A stretch of DNA of 64,000 bases from Burkholderiales bacterium (GTDB lineage: Bacteria > Pseudomonadota > Gammaproteobacteria > Burkholderiales > SG8-39). The notes beneath the pieces were generated by a model that saw nothing but the letters and a program-made list of their open reading frames with translations, was not told where the DNA came from and made no database searches. A program made the position numbers and the translations under genes. Location: positions 26,072 to 90,071 of the forward strand of contig JADLAV010000037.1 in the NCBI GenBank assembly GCA_020848075.1, in the 5' to 3' direction. This document shows, one piece after another, positions 9,676 through 17,790 of the stretch (within the stretch, counting starts at the first letter, position 1; each line of letters starts with the position of its first letter).

Positions 9676-12432
9676 TCAGCCCCGCTTCAGTCGTTGGCGG
9701 TCGATCTTGCCAGTGCCGGTCTTCGGCAGCTCGTCCAGATACTCGACCCGGCGCGGATACTTGTAGGGCAGGAGCGCCTGCTTCACGAAGTCCTGCAGTG
9801 CCTTCGTCGCCGCGGCGCCCGGCGCATGCCCGGGGCGCAGCGCGACGTACGCCTTGAGCGTCATCAGCCGGTTCTCGTCCTCGACTGCCAGGACGGCGCA
9901 CTCGCGCACCGTCGGGTGCTCGGCGAGCGCCCGCTCGACCTCGAGCGGATGCACCCATTGGCCGCTCACCTTCACCAGATCGTCCGCGCGGCCTTCGAAC
10001 CAGTAGAAGCCGTCGGCGTCCACGCGGAACCGGTCGCCGGTGCAGATCCAGCCTTCGCGCATCGTCTCGCGCGTCCGGTCGGGCCGGTTCCAGTAGAAGG
10101 GGGCGTTCGAGTCGCCACGCACCCACATGATGCCGGACTCGCCGTGCGGCACCGTCCGTCCATCTGGATCGCAGAGCTTGATCTCGTAGCCCGGGACTGC
10201 CGCGCCGCTCGCGCCGGGCTTCTGCCGTTCGGGCCGGTTGGAGAGATAGATGTGCAGCACCTCGGTCGAGCCGAGCCCTTCCACGATCCGCAGGCCGTAG
10301 CGGCGCTCCCACTCGCCGAACATCTCCTGCGAGAGTGTCTCCGCCGCGGAGAGGCATAGGCGCAGGCTCGAGAGAACGCGCTGCCCGGACCCCGGGTGGA
10401 CGACCAACGCGTTGTAGAGGGTCGGCAGGCCGAAGAGGAGGGTCGGTCGATGCCGCTCGATCACGCCGAATACCGCCTCTGGGTCTGGCCGCCCCGGGTG
10501 CAGCACCACGGTGGCCCCGACCGAGAACGGAAAAGTGATCGCATTGCCGAAGCCGTACGCGAAGAAGATCTTCGGCGGCGAGAAGGCGACGTCGGTCTCG
10601 CGGATGCCGAGGACGCGCTTGCCGTACGACTCGTGCGTGTAGGGCGCGTCATGGTGCAGGTGTACGACGCCCTTCGGCCGCCCGGTGCTGCCGGAGCTGT
10701 ACATCCAGAACGCCATCTCGTCCGGATGCGTCGCCGCCTCGGCGAGCTCGGTGCACGCGGCTTGCGTCCACGCCTTCCAGTGCACGATCTCGATCAGCTC
10801 GAGGGGCGGCGGCTCGCCCGCGCCGACGAGGACCAGGCTGCGCAGGCGGCTCGCGCCGACTCCGGGATGATCCAGCAGCCCGGCGAGCGAACCGTGCACG
10901 ATCGCGGCTTCGGCGCCGCTGTCGGCGAGGTAGTAAGCGACGAGCTCGGCGGGGGAGAGCGTGTTGACGAGGACCGGTACGAAGCCGGCGCGCATCGCGC
11001 CGAAGATCGCCGCCACGTACTCGGGCGAGTCGAGCATGACGAGCAGCACGCGGCTGCCGCGCGCGAGGCCCAGGTCGGCGAGGGCGTTCCCCACCCGGCA
11101 GGCGAGCGCCGCGAGCTCGCCATAGCTCAACGTGCGGTCTTCGCAGATCACCGCCGGCTTGCCGCCGCGTCCGGCCGCGAGGTTGTCGAACAGGATGCGT
11201 GAAGCGTTGTAGCGCTCGGGCACGCGCCAGCCGATCTCGCGCGCCCCCGGAACGTCCGCCCCGCACGGGTCGGGCTGCCGCTCCGGATGTGCGGCGCGGG
11301 GATCGGCGCTTCGCTCGCGGTCCACGCGCGCCATGAACCGCGGCGCGAGCGCGCGCAGCCGCTCGTCGCTCATGCGCCCGCTGCGCGCCATGTAGTCGTA
11401 GGCGAGCTGCCAGGGCGCGAGCTTCATCTTGTCGGCGATCCGCTCGTACCAGAGCGAGCTTGCATTCGCCGCATCCACGAGCTTCTCGGCGATCGGCTTG
11501 CGGTCGCGCTCGAACGCGGCGAGGCCCTGCGCGACGTCCTCGCCGTGCGCCGCAAGGGCGGCCGCGAGCGCGATCGAGTCCTCCATCGCGAGGCGCGTCC
11601 CCGAGCCGATCGAGAAGTGCCCCGTGCGCACCGCGTCCCCGATGAGTGCGACGTTGCCGGCCGTCCATTGCTGCGTCCACAGGAGCGGAAAGTTGCGCCA
11701 GATCGAGCGGTTGGACACGAGCGGCCGCCCGTCGAGATCCGGCACGAAGACCCGCTCGCAGTAGGCGCGGCTCTCGTCGTCGCTCATCCGGTCGAGCCCC
11801 GCACGGTGCCAGGTCGCCGCGTCGCACTCGACGATGAAGGTGCTCATGTCGGGTGCGTACCGGTAGTGGTGCGCGACGAAGTGGCCGTGTGCGTCCTCGC
11901 GGAAGGTGAGCGTCAGGCACTCGAATGGCTTCGCCGTCCCATACCATGCGAACTTGTTGCTCAGGTACCCGATGCGGGGTTGCAACTGCTCGGCGAGCGT
12001 CCGGCGCACCATCGAGTTGACGCCGTCGGCGCCCACCACGAGGTCGAACCCGGCGAGCTCGTCGAGCGCGCGCACCGTCCGGCCGTATTCGACGCGCACG
12101 CCCGCGGCCTCGGACAGCCGCTGCAGCATGACGAGGAGCTTCAGCCGGCCGATCGCCGAGAAGCCATTGCCATCGACGAGGACGGCCTCGTCGCGATGCA
12201 CGATCTTCTGCTCGGGCCAGTGTTCCATCCCGGCCTCGATCTCGGCGAAGATCGCGGGCTCGCCCGCCCGCAGGAACTCGAGGGCGCCGGCAGAGAAGAC
12301 CACGCCGAAACCGAACGTCGCGCCGCGCGCGTTCTGTTCGATGACGAGGACTTCGTCGTGCGGGCGGCGGCGCTTCAGGAGCAGGCCCAGGAAGAGCCCG
12401 GCCGGGCCGCCGCCGATGATCGCAGATCTCAT
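9676..12432 (-). CDS. Fusion protein: N-terminal FAD monooxygenase (salicylyl-CoA 5-hydroxylase / 2-aminobenzoyl-CoA monooxygenase-like) and C-terminal benzoate-CoA ligase-like domain
   Basis: 918 aa; GGGPAGLFLGLLLKRR and ...VALIGDAVRTGHFSIGSGTRLAMEDSIALAAAL in the N half; MAFWMYSSGSTGRPKGVVHLHHD, FFAYGFGNAITFPFSVGATVVLHPGRP and PKTGTGKIDRQRL in the C half; no intervening stop. Confidence 0.85.
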   Translation of the reverse strand: MRSAIIGGGPAGLFLGLLLKRRRPHDEVLVIEQNARGATFGFGVVFSAGALEFLRAGEPAIFAEIEAGMEHWPEQKIVHRDEAVLVDGNGFSAIGRLKLLVMLQRLSEAAGVRVEYGRTVRALDELAGFDLVVGADGVNSMVRRTLAEQLQPRIGYLSNKFAWYGTAKPFECLTLTFREDAHGHFVAHHYRYAPDMSTFIVECDAATWHRAGLDRMSDDESRAYCERVFVPDLDGRPLVSNRSIWRNFPLLWTQQWTAGNVALIGDAVRTGHFSIGSGTRLAMEDSIALAAALAAHGEDVAQGLAAFERDRKPIAEKLVDAANASSLWYERIADKMKLAPWQLAYDYMARSGRMSDERLRALAPRFMARVDRERSADPRAAHPERQPDPCGADVPGAREIGWRVPERYNASRILFDNLAAGRGGKPAVICEDRTLSYGELAALACRVGNALADLGLARGSRVLLVMLDSPEYVAAIFGAMRAGFVPVLVNTLSPAELVAYYLADSGAEAAIVHGSLAGLLDHPGVGASRLRSLVLVGAGEPPPLELIEIVHWKAWTQAACTELAEAATHPDEMAFWMYSSGSTGRPKGVVHLHHDAPYTHESYGKRVLGIRETDVAFSPPKIFFAYGFGNAITFPFSVGATVVLHPGRPDPEAVFGVIERHRPTLLFGLPTLYNALVVHPGSGQRVLSSLRLCLSAAETLSQEMFGEWERRYGLRIVEGLGSTEVLHIYLSNRPERQKPGASGAAVPGYEIKLCDPDGRTVPHGESGIMWVRGDSNAPFYWNRPDRTRETMREGWICTGDRFRVDADGFYWFEGRADDLVKVSGQWVHPLEVERALAEHPTVRECAVLAVEDENRLMTLKAYVALRPGHAPGAAATKALQDFVKQALLPYKYPRRVEYLDELPKTGTGKIDRQRLKRG

Positions 12433-12500
12433 GACCGCTTCCGAGACCAGCAGGTTGATACAAATGGGGCCACACCCCCTTTTGAATCCCCAATTTCAGC

Positions 12501-12576
12501 GATGCAAAACGCCAATTCCCCTCGGACCAACGGCTGTCTCAAGGTTTCGGGCACACGAGTTTCCGCGTTTTGCATC
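12501..12576. promoter_or_regulatory. Pair of perfect 12-bp inverted repeats (GATGCAAAACGC ... GCGTTTTGCATC)
   Basis: 12501-12512 and 12565-12576, in the intergenic region directly upstream of the monooxygenase-ligase gene. Confidence 0.5.
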
Positions 12577-12625
12577 ACGTTGCTGGCTGCGTCCCGCGGG
12601 ACGATACCAGCGCGCTAGCGGCGTG

Positions 12626-12844
12626 TCACGAGGCGCCCGGTGCCAGCGGGTCCGTGCGGTCGCCAGGCCGGCCACCGCGCCGCGCGAACTCGGCGAGCGC
12701 TGCGCGGAATGCAGCGAGCTCGGCCTCCGGCACCGGCGCGCCGCACTCGTAGCAGCAATTCGTCATGCGATCGAACCAGCGGCAGCCGCACTCGTCGCAG
12801 GCGAGCTCGGGCGCGCCAGAGGGGTTGGCGAAGATCACCGGCAT
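12626..12844 (-). CDS. Small zinc-ribbon protein
   Basis: 72 aa MPVIFANPSGAPELACDECGCRWFDRMTNCCYECGAPVPEAELA...; two CxxC knuckles; start overlaps the end of the upstream gene. Confidence 0.6.
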   Translation of the reverse strand: MPVIFANPSGAPELACDECGCRWFDRMTNCCYECGAPVPEAELAAFRAALAEFARRGGRPGDRTDPLAPGAS

Positions 12845-13311
12845 GCCCCCATGAACGCGAGGCCGAGCGAGTCGAGGAAGTCCTCGTAGCCCGCTCGGGC
12901 GAGCTCGGCGCGGGTGCGGAAGGTGCAGAGCATCACGTCGCCGCGGCGAATTCGGCGCTTGAGCCGCCCGAGCGCATCCCCCTCGAGCGCTGCGTAGGCC
13001 TCGGCGATCGACTGTGCGTCGGCGAGGAGCAGGAAATCGGCGCGCGCCTCGCCGAAGCCGCCGATCTGCTCGCAGCGCGCGTGCATCCGGCCCTCGGCCG
13101 CTTCCCACGCGAGGAATGGTGCGCCGGCGGTGCCGAACCGCGCATCGCGCCAACCAGCCGGCTGCCGCCCGGGCGCGAACCCGGTTGGCTCGCGCGGGAG
13201 GATGCCGATGCGCGCGCCCGGAGCGAGCTCGGTGAAGAGCTCGGCATGGCGATCGAGCATGCGCTGCCAGCCGGCGACGTCGGCGAGCATCGTGTTCGCG
13301 TCGGACACCAT
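12835..13311 (-). CDS. Hypothetical protein (158 aa)
   Basis: Open frame co-directional between the OYE gene and the zinc-ribbon gene, with overlapping termini. Confidence 0.6.
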   Translation of the reverse strand: MVSDANTMLADVAGWQRMLDRHAELFTELAPGARIGILPREPTGFAPGRQPAGWRDARFGTAGAPFLAWEAAEGRMHARCEQIGGFGEARADFLLLADAQSIAEAYAALEGDALGRLKRRIRRGDVMLCTFRTRAELARAGYEDFLDSLGLAFMGACR

Positions 13312-13351
13312 GTCGGCAATCGGATCTGCGCGACCGCGGGCGGGTGCGGCG

Positions 13352-15328
13352 CTAGATCCTCGCCCCGAGCCGGTAGCCTTCGTGGATCGCCGCGTCGATG
13401 CCGCGCGGAATGAGGGCGTCGCCGCACCCGTGCAGCTCGTCGATCATCCACTCGAACTCGTGGAAGAGCTCCTGGTTCGATCGGCGTGGCGCGGTGGCGA
13501 TCACCGTGTCGGCCGGGACGAGACGCGTCTCGCCCTTCGCGTTCACCACGGTGCAGCCATCGTCCGCCACGCGCGTCACCCGGCTCAGCGTGAGCGTCGT
13601 GATCTCGAGCTCGTCGACCCAGGCAGTGTGGCGCCACTTGAAGGAGGGCATCACGTCGCCGGCGATGCGCTTCTCCGCCTCGACGATGGTGACCTCCGCC
13701 CCGCCCTTGCGCAGCGACTCGGCGAGCGTGAGACCCACCTTGCCGCCGCCGATCACCACGATCCTGCTGCCGACGCTCACCGCACCCTGCGCGACCGCCA
13801 GCCCGTCGAGGATCCGCTCGTGGCCCTCGATGCCGCGCAGCGCTTCGCGGTCGACGCGCGCGCCGACTGCCACGACCGCCACGTCATACTGGTGCAGGAT
13901 GCTGCGCATCAGCTTCGCGTTGGCCTCGGTGCCGAGCCTGAGCTCGACGCCGAGCTTGCGCGCCATCAGCTCGTAGTGGCGCACGATGCTCTCCAGATCG
14001 TCGGGGCGCGCGAGATCGCGCGCCGCGTAGCCGCGGAGGTTGCCGCCGACGTGGTCGGACTTCTCGAAGACCGTCACCTGGTGGCCGCGCTTTGCGGCCG
14101 TGATCGCGCACTCCATGCCGGCAGGGCCGGCGCCGATCACCATCACGCGCTTCTTCACCGCGGCGGGGGTCACGTGGTACTCGGGCTCGACCTCGTGGCC
14201 GAGCGCGGGGTTCATGGTGCAGGTGTAGGGGAGGTCGCGGAAGAGCCGCGAGAGGCAGTTGAGCGAGCCGATGCAGCGGCGCACCTCGTCCAGGCGATCC
14301 TCGGCGGCCTTGTGCACGAGCTCGGGATCCGCCAGCAGCGGCCGGCAGACCTCCCAGAAGTCGAACTCGCCGTCGGCGATGCACTGGTTCGCCATGCGCG
14401 GATCGGGCAGCCGCACGCCGAAGGTGATCGGGACGTTCGGCAGCAGCCTCTTCGCGCGGGCAGCGAGGTAGTTCCAGTGGCCGGGCTGGATGTCGCGGCC
14501 GATCGAGGAGTCGGGCGCCTCCTGCCAGCCCACGGTCACGCTGATCATGTCGACGCCGCAATCGGCGGCCTGCTGCATCAGCTCGAAGCACTCGTCTTCG
14601 GTGTTGCCGCCCCAGCGGTCCATCAGCTCGGCGCCGTTCAGGCGGACGATGAGCGGGTGCTCCGGCGTCGCCTGCTTGATCGCGTCGATCAGCTCGCGCA
14701 TGAAGCGGCCGCGGTTCTCGAGCGATCCGCCGTACTCGTCGGTGCGCTGGTTCGTGAACTTGGAGTTGAAGGTGGCGAGCAGATAGCCCATGAAGCTCGT
14801 CACCTCGGTTCCGTCGAAGCCGGCCTTGATGGAGCGCTTCGCCGCATCGGCGTGCTGGCGCACCATCTCGCGGATCTCCTCCTTGGTGAGCACGCGCGGC
14901 GGGCGGAAGTGCGGGAGGGTCTGCGGTACGTCCGAGGGCTGGACGCAGTAGCCGAGATCGATGCCGCCGTAGCGCCCGGCGTGCAGGATCTGCTGAATCC
15001 CGATCGCGCCCGCGTCGCGGATGTCGCGCGCGATCTCCTCGAACTGCGGCAGGAACTTGTCGTCGTAGATCGCGACCTGACGGAAGTACGCCTTGCCCTC
15101 GCCGAGCGGGTCGGGATAGGCCCCCTGGTTGGTGATGATGCCGCAGCCGGTCCGCGCGATGACGCGCATGCGGGCGAGCTCGCGCGCGGTGATGAAGCCA
15201 TCGCGCGTGTTGTAGTTCGAGACGCAGCAGGCGCCGTACTTGATGCGGTTCGCGCTGGTGAAGCGGCCGATCCGGCCGGTCTGAAAGAGATTCCGGAGCT
15301 TCAACTCCCCGGGTCGTGGCGTGGTCAT
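13352..15328 (-). CDS. OYE-family NADH:flavin oxidoreductase with C-terminal FAD/NAD domain (2,4-dienoyl-CoA reductase / 2-naphthoyl-CoA reductase-like architecture)
   Basis: 658 aa; GIQQILHAGRYGG, FTNQRTDEYGGSLENRGRF, CIGSLNCLSRLFRDLPYTCTMNP, VMVIGAGPAGMECAITAAKRGHQVTVFEK. Confidence 0.85.
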   Translation of the reverse strand: MTTPRPGELKLRNLFQTGRIGRFTSANRIKYGACCVSNYNTRDGFITARELARMRVIARTGCGIITNQGAYPDPLGEGKAYFRQVAIYDDKFLPQFEEIARDIRDAGAIGIQQILHAGRYGGIDLGYCVQPSDVPQTLPHFRPPRVLTKEEIREMVRQHADAAKRSIKAGFDGTEVTSFMGYLLATFNSKFTNQRTDEYGGSLENRGRFMRELIDAIKQATPEHPLIVRLNGAELMDRWGGNTEDECFELMQQAADCGVDMISVTVGWQEAPDSSIGRDIQPGHWNYLAARAKRLLPNVPITFGVRLPDPRMANQCIADGEFDFWEVCRPLLADPELVHKAAEDRLDEVRRCIGSLNCLSRLFRDLPYTCTMNPALGHEVEPEYHVTPAAVKKRVMVIGAGPAGMECAITAAKRGHQVTVFEKSDHVGGNLRGYAARDLARPDDLESIVRHYELMARKLGVELRLGTEANAKLMRSILHQYDVAVVAVGARVDREALRGIEGHERILDGLAVAQGAVSVGSRIVVIGGGKVGLTLAESLRKGGAEVTIVEAEKRIAGDVMPSFKWRHTAWVDELEITTLTLSRVTRVADDGCTVVNAKGETRLVPADTVIATAPRRSNQELFHEFEWMIDELHGCGDALIPRGIDAAIHEGYRLGARI

Positions 15329-15422
15329 GCCGTCCTCCTCGGTGCCGTCGCCCCGGGGCGCTCCCCCCGTGACGTCCAGCGCCGATGCTCGCCCGGAGGC
15401 GCGGCGCCGGCCTTGATTCCCG

Positions 15423-15869
15423 TCAAACGACGGCCGGCACGGGTGCGGCAGGGCGCACGCTTCGGCGCCCGCGTTCGACCAGCTTGAGCATGGTATCGAT
15501 GGTGATCGAGCGGAAGGTGGCCCGTGCGATTTCGTCGATCTCGGTGAGCACGCGGTCGAGCGCGCGGCCGACTTCGGTCGCGGCCGTGCCCTTGTCCTCC
15601 GCGGCGCCGGCGCTGATGTCCTCGAACAGCTCGATCACGTCCATCAACGTCAGGCGGCGCGCGTTGCCGGCGAACCGATAGCCGCCGCCGACGCCGCGCG
15701 CGGACTCCATGATCCCGGCGCGCCCGAGCTCGCGCAGCACCTTGGCGAGGTGGTGCGGGGACACGCCGTACTTCTCGGCGATCTCGGCCGCGGCGATCTG
15801 GCGCTCGGGGTGCGCGGCCGCCTCGAGGACGCTCACGAGGGCAAGGCCGGTGCTCTTCTGGAGCTTCAT
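15423..15869 (-). CDS. Rrf2-family transcriptional regulator
   Basis: 148 aa; KLQKSTGLALVSVLEAAAH...IAEKYGVSPHHLAKVLRELGRAGIMESARGVGGGYRFAG. Confidence 0.85.
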   Translation of the reverse strand: MKLQKSTGLALVSVLEAAAHPERQIAAAEIAEKYGVSPHHLAKVLRELGRAGIMESARGVGGGYRFAGNARRLTLMDVIELFEDISAGAAEDKGTAATEVGRALDRVLTEIDEIARATFRSITIDTMLKLVERGRRSVRPAAPVPAVV

Positions 15870-15873
15870 TCGC

Positions 15874-16395
15874 TCAGTCGATGTCGCTCTCGAGGGCGAT
15901 GAAGGGGGCCGCCATCATGCCCTGGCTGCGGAAGAACGAGAGGACGAGGTGGTTATCGCGCGCGACCAGCGTGCGGGCCTTCGTGACGCCCGCCGCGCGG
16001 AACGCGGAGTGCAGCGCCTCGAGCAGGCGCGAGCCGATGCCCGCGAGACGCGCTTCGGGCCGCACCGCAACGCCGAACACCCAGCCGCAGGGCGGCTCGC
16101 CGAACTCCCAATCCCGCACCTCGCCGACGACGAATCCCTCGACCGCGCCGTCGAGCTCGGCGACGAAAAAGAAACGCTGCCGCCCGCCGCGGGTGCCGTA
16201 GCGATGGAAGACCTCGTACCAGTAGTCCGTCTTCTCGACGCCGGTGACGCGCGCGTCGATCGCGATCACCTGGTCGAGGTCCGCGGTTTGCACCTGCCGT
16301 ACGCGCAGGGTCTCCGTCGCTGCCTCCGACCCAACAGTCGCCCGGGCCATCCCCCCTTCCGGTTCGGAGCGTGCCTCGGTGGTCGAAATCGGCAT
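15874..16395 (-). CDS. GNAT family N-acetyltransferase
   Basis: 173 aa; VFGVAVRPEARLAGIGSRLLEALHSAFRAAGV. Confidence 0.85.
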   Translation of the reverse strand: MPISTTEARSEPEGGMARATVGSEAATETLRVRQVQTADLDQVIAIDARVTGVEKTDYWYEVFHRYGTRGGRQRFFFVAELDGAVEGFVVGEVRDWEFGEPPCGWVFGVAVRPEARLAGIGSRLLEALHSAFRAAGVTKARTLVARDNHLVLSFFRSQGMMAAPFIALESDID

Positions 16396-16450
16396 TTGGA
16401 TACGATATTACACGCTCGCGGCATGACCGCGGGCGATTAACCCCAGTAGG

Positions 16451-16484
16451 TTGACAGGAATTTCAAAATCGGTATTATAGTACC
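16451..16484 (+). promoter_or_regulatory. Sigma70-like promoter overlapped by palindromic operator
   Basis: TTGACA (16451-16456), 16 nt, TATTAT (16473-16478); GGTATTATAGTACC (16471-16484) is a near-perfect 14-bp inverted repeat. Confidence 0.6.
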
Positions 16485-16562
16485 AAATTGCCTGAAACCG
16501 CGCAAGACGACCGCTGCTGATTGGCGGATGATTGCGGCGTAGCGTTCGAACAGGAGGCGAAC

Positions 16563-17720
16563 GTGGTCAAAACCCCAGCCAAGGCGAAAGCCAAATCCCG
16601 CGGCAAGTCGTCGGCACCACGGGCGAAACCACCGGCGAAAGCGCGCACGCGCTCGGCTCGCGCGGTGGCGCCAGGACGCCTACGCGCCCCGAGCCGGTCG
16701 GCCCGGAGTGCGGTCCCGGCCGCGGCGGCGCTCAAGGTGCGGCGACTCACGCCAAGGGATCTCGACCAGGTGGTCGAGATCGACGCGTCGATCATGGGCC
16801 GGTCGCGACGGGTCTATCACGAGCGCCGCCTGGGCGCTGCGCGGCAGCAACCCGGTTTGCATGTGCAGTTCGGCATCGACGGACCGAAGGGCCTCGCCGG
16901 CTACCTGCTTGCGCGGAAGCTGCACGGCGAATTCGGCCGCGCGGTGCCCGCGTTCCGGCTGGAGATGATGGCGGTGGCCGGGAGCGCCCAGGGGCGCGCC
17001 GTCGGCACGGCGCTCATGCGCGCGCTCGAGGCCGAAGCGCGCAAGCAGGGCGTCCCGGAACTCTGGACGAGCGCCGCGTGGAAGCGCCACGACATGCTGC
17101 GGTTCCTGGACCATGCGGGTTTCGAGATCGGGCGCAACGTGATCGTCGACTGTTCGGTGCACTCCGGCCCGCTGGCGAGTCGCGACTCGCCAGCGGTCGC
17201 TGCGCCCGAGGCGACGCGCTGGTCCCAGGAGATCGACTACAGCGCGCAGCGGGAGAACGACTACGAGGCGCTCGAGCGCGACCAGGCCGACGTGCGCACG
17301 CTCAGCATCGACGACCTCTCCGATCTCGTGCGGATCGACCGGCGCGTCACCGGACAGGATCGCGCCGCCTACGTGAGGCAGCTCGTCGACGAGGCGCTGC
17401 ACGATTCGGCGGTGCGGGTCTCGCTCACCGCGCGCGTGGACGGCATCTCCGCCGGATTCGTCGCCGCCCGCGCCGACTTCGGCGACTTCGGCCGCACCGA
17501 GCCGGTCGCGGTGCTCGACACGATCGCCGTGGATCCCGACTACGCGCACCAGGGCGTCGGCCGCGCGCTGCTGTCGCAGCTCTTCGCCAACCTGCAGGCG
17601 CTCCGCGTGGAACGCGTCGAGACCGTCGTCTCGCGCGGGAATTTCGCGCTGCTCGGCTTCCTGTACAAGGTCGGCTTCGAGCAATCGGAGCGGCTCAGCT
17701 TCGTCAAGGGCGTCGCCTGA
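16563..17720 (+). CDS. Tandem GNAT-domain acetyltransferase with Lys/Ala/Pro-rich N-terminal tail
   Basis: GTG start after AGGAGG; VKTPAKAKAKSRGKSSAPRAKPPAKARTRSAR tail followed by two GNAT repeats (AQGRAVGTALMRALE; DYAHQGVGRALLSQLF). Confidence 0.8.
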   Translation: MVKTPAKAKAKSRGKSSAPRAKPPAKARTRSARAVAPGRLRAPSRSARSAVPAAAALKVRRLTPRDLDQVVEIDASIMGRSRRVYHERRLGAARQQPGLHVQFGIDGPKGLAGYLLARKLHGEFGRAVPAFRLEMMAVAGSAQGRAVGTALMRALEAEARKQGVPELWTSAAWKRHDMLRFLDHAGFEIGRNVIVDCSVHSGPLASRDSPAVAAPEATRWSQEIDYSAQRENDYEALERDQADVRTLSIDDLSDLVRIDRRVTGQDRAAYVRQLVDEALHDSAVRVSLTARVDGISAGFVAARADFGDFGRTEPVAVLDTIAVDPDYAHQGVGRALLSQLFANLQALRVERVETVVSRGNFALLGFLYKVGFEQSERLSFVKGVA

Positions 17721-17790
17721 GACGCAGCGGGCCGGCCCCCCGGCCTCGCACCGGGTGCGATCGATCGACCTGCCGGATGGAGGAGACGCA

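Noticed and set aside
13352-15328. Naming the OYE protein as a true 2-naphthoyl-CoA reductase
   Set aside because: Similarity of architecture only; no other naphthalene-pathway genes are recognisable in the window
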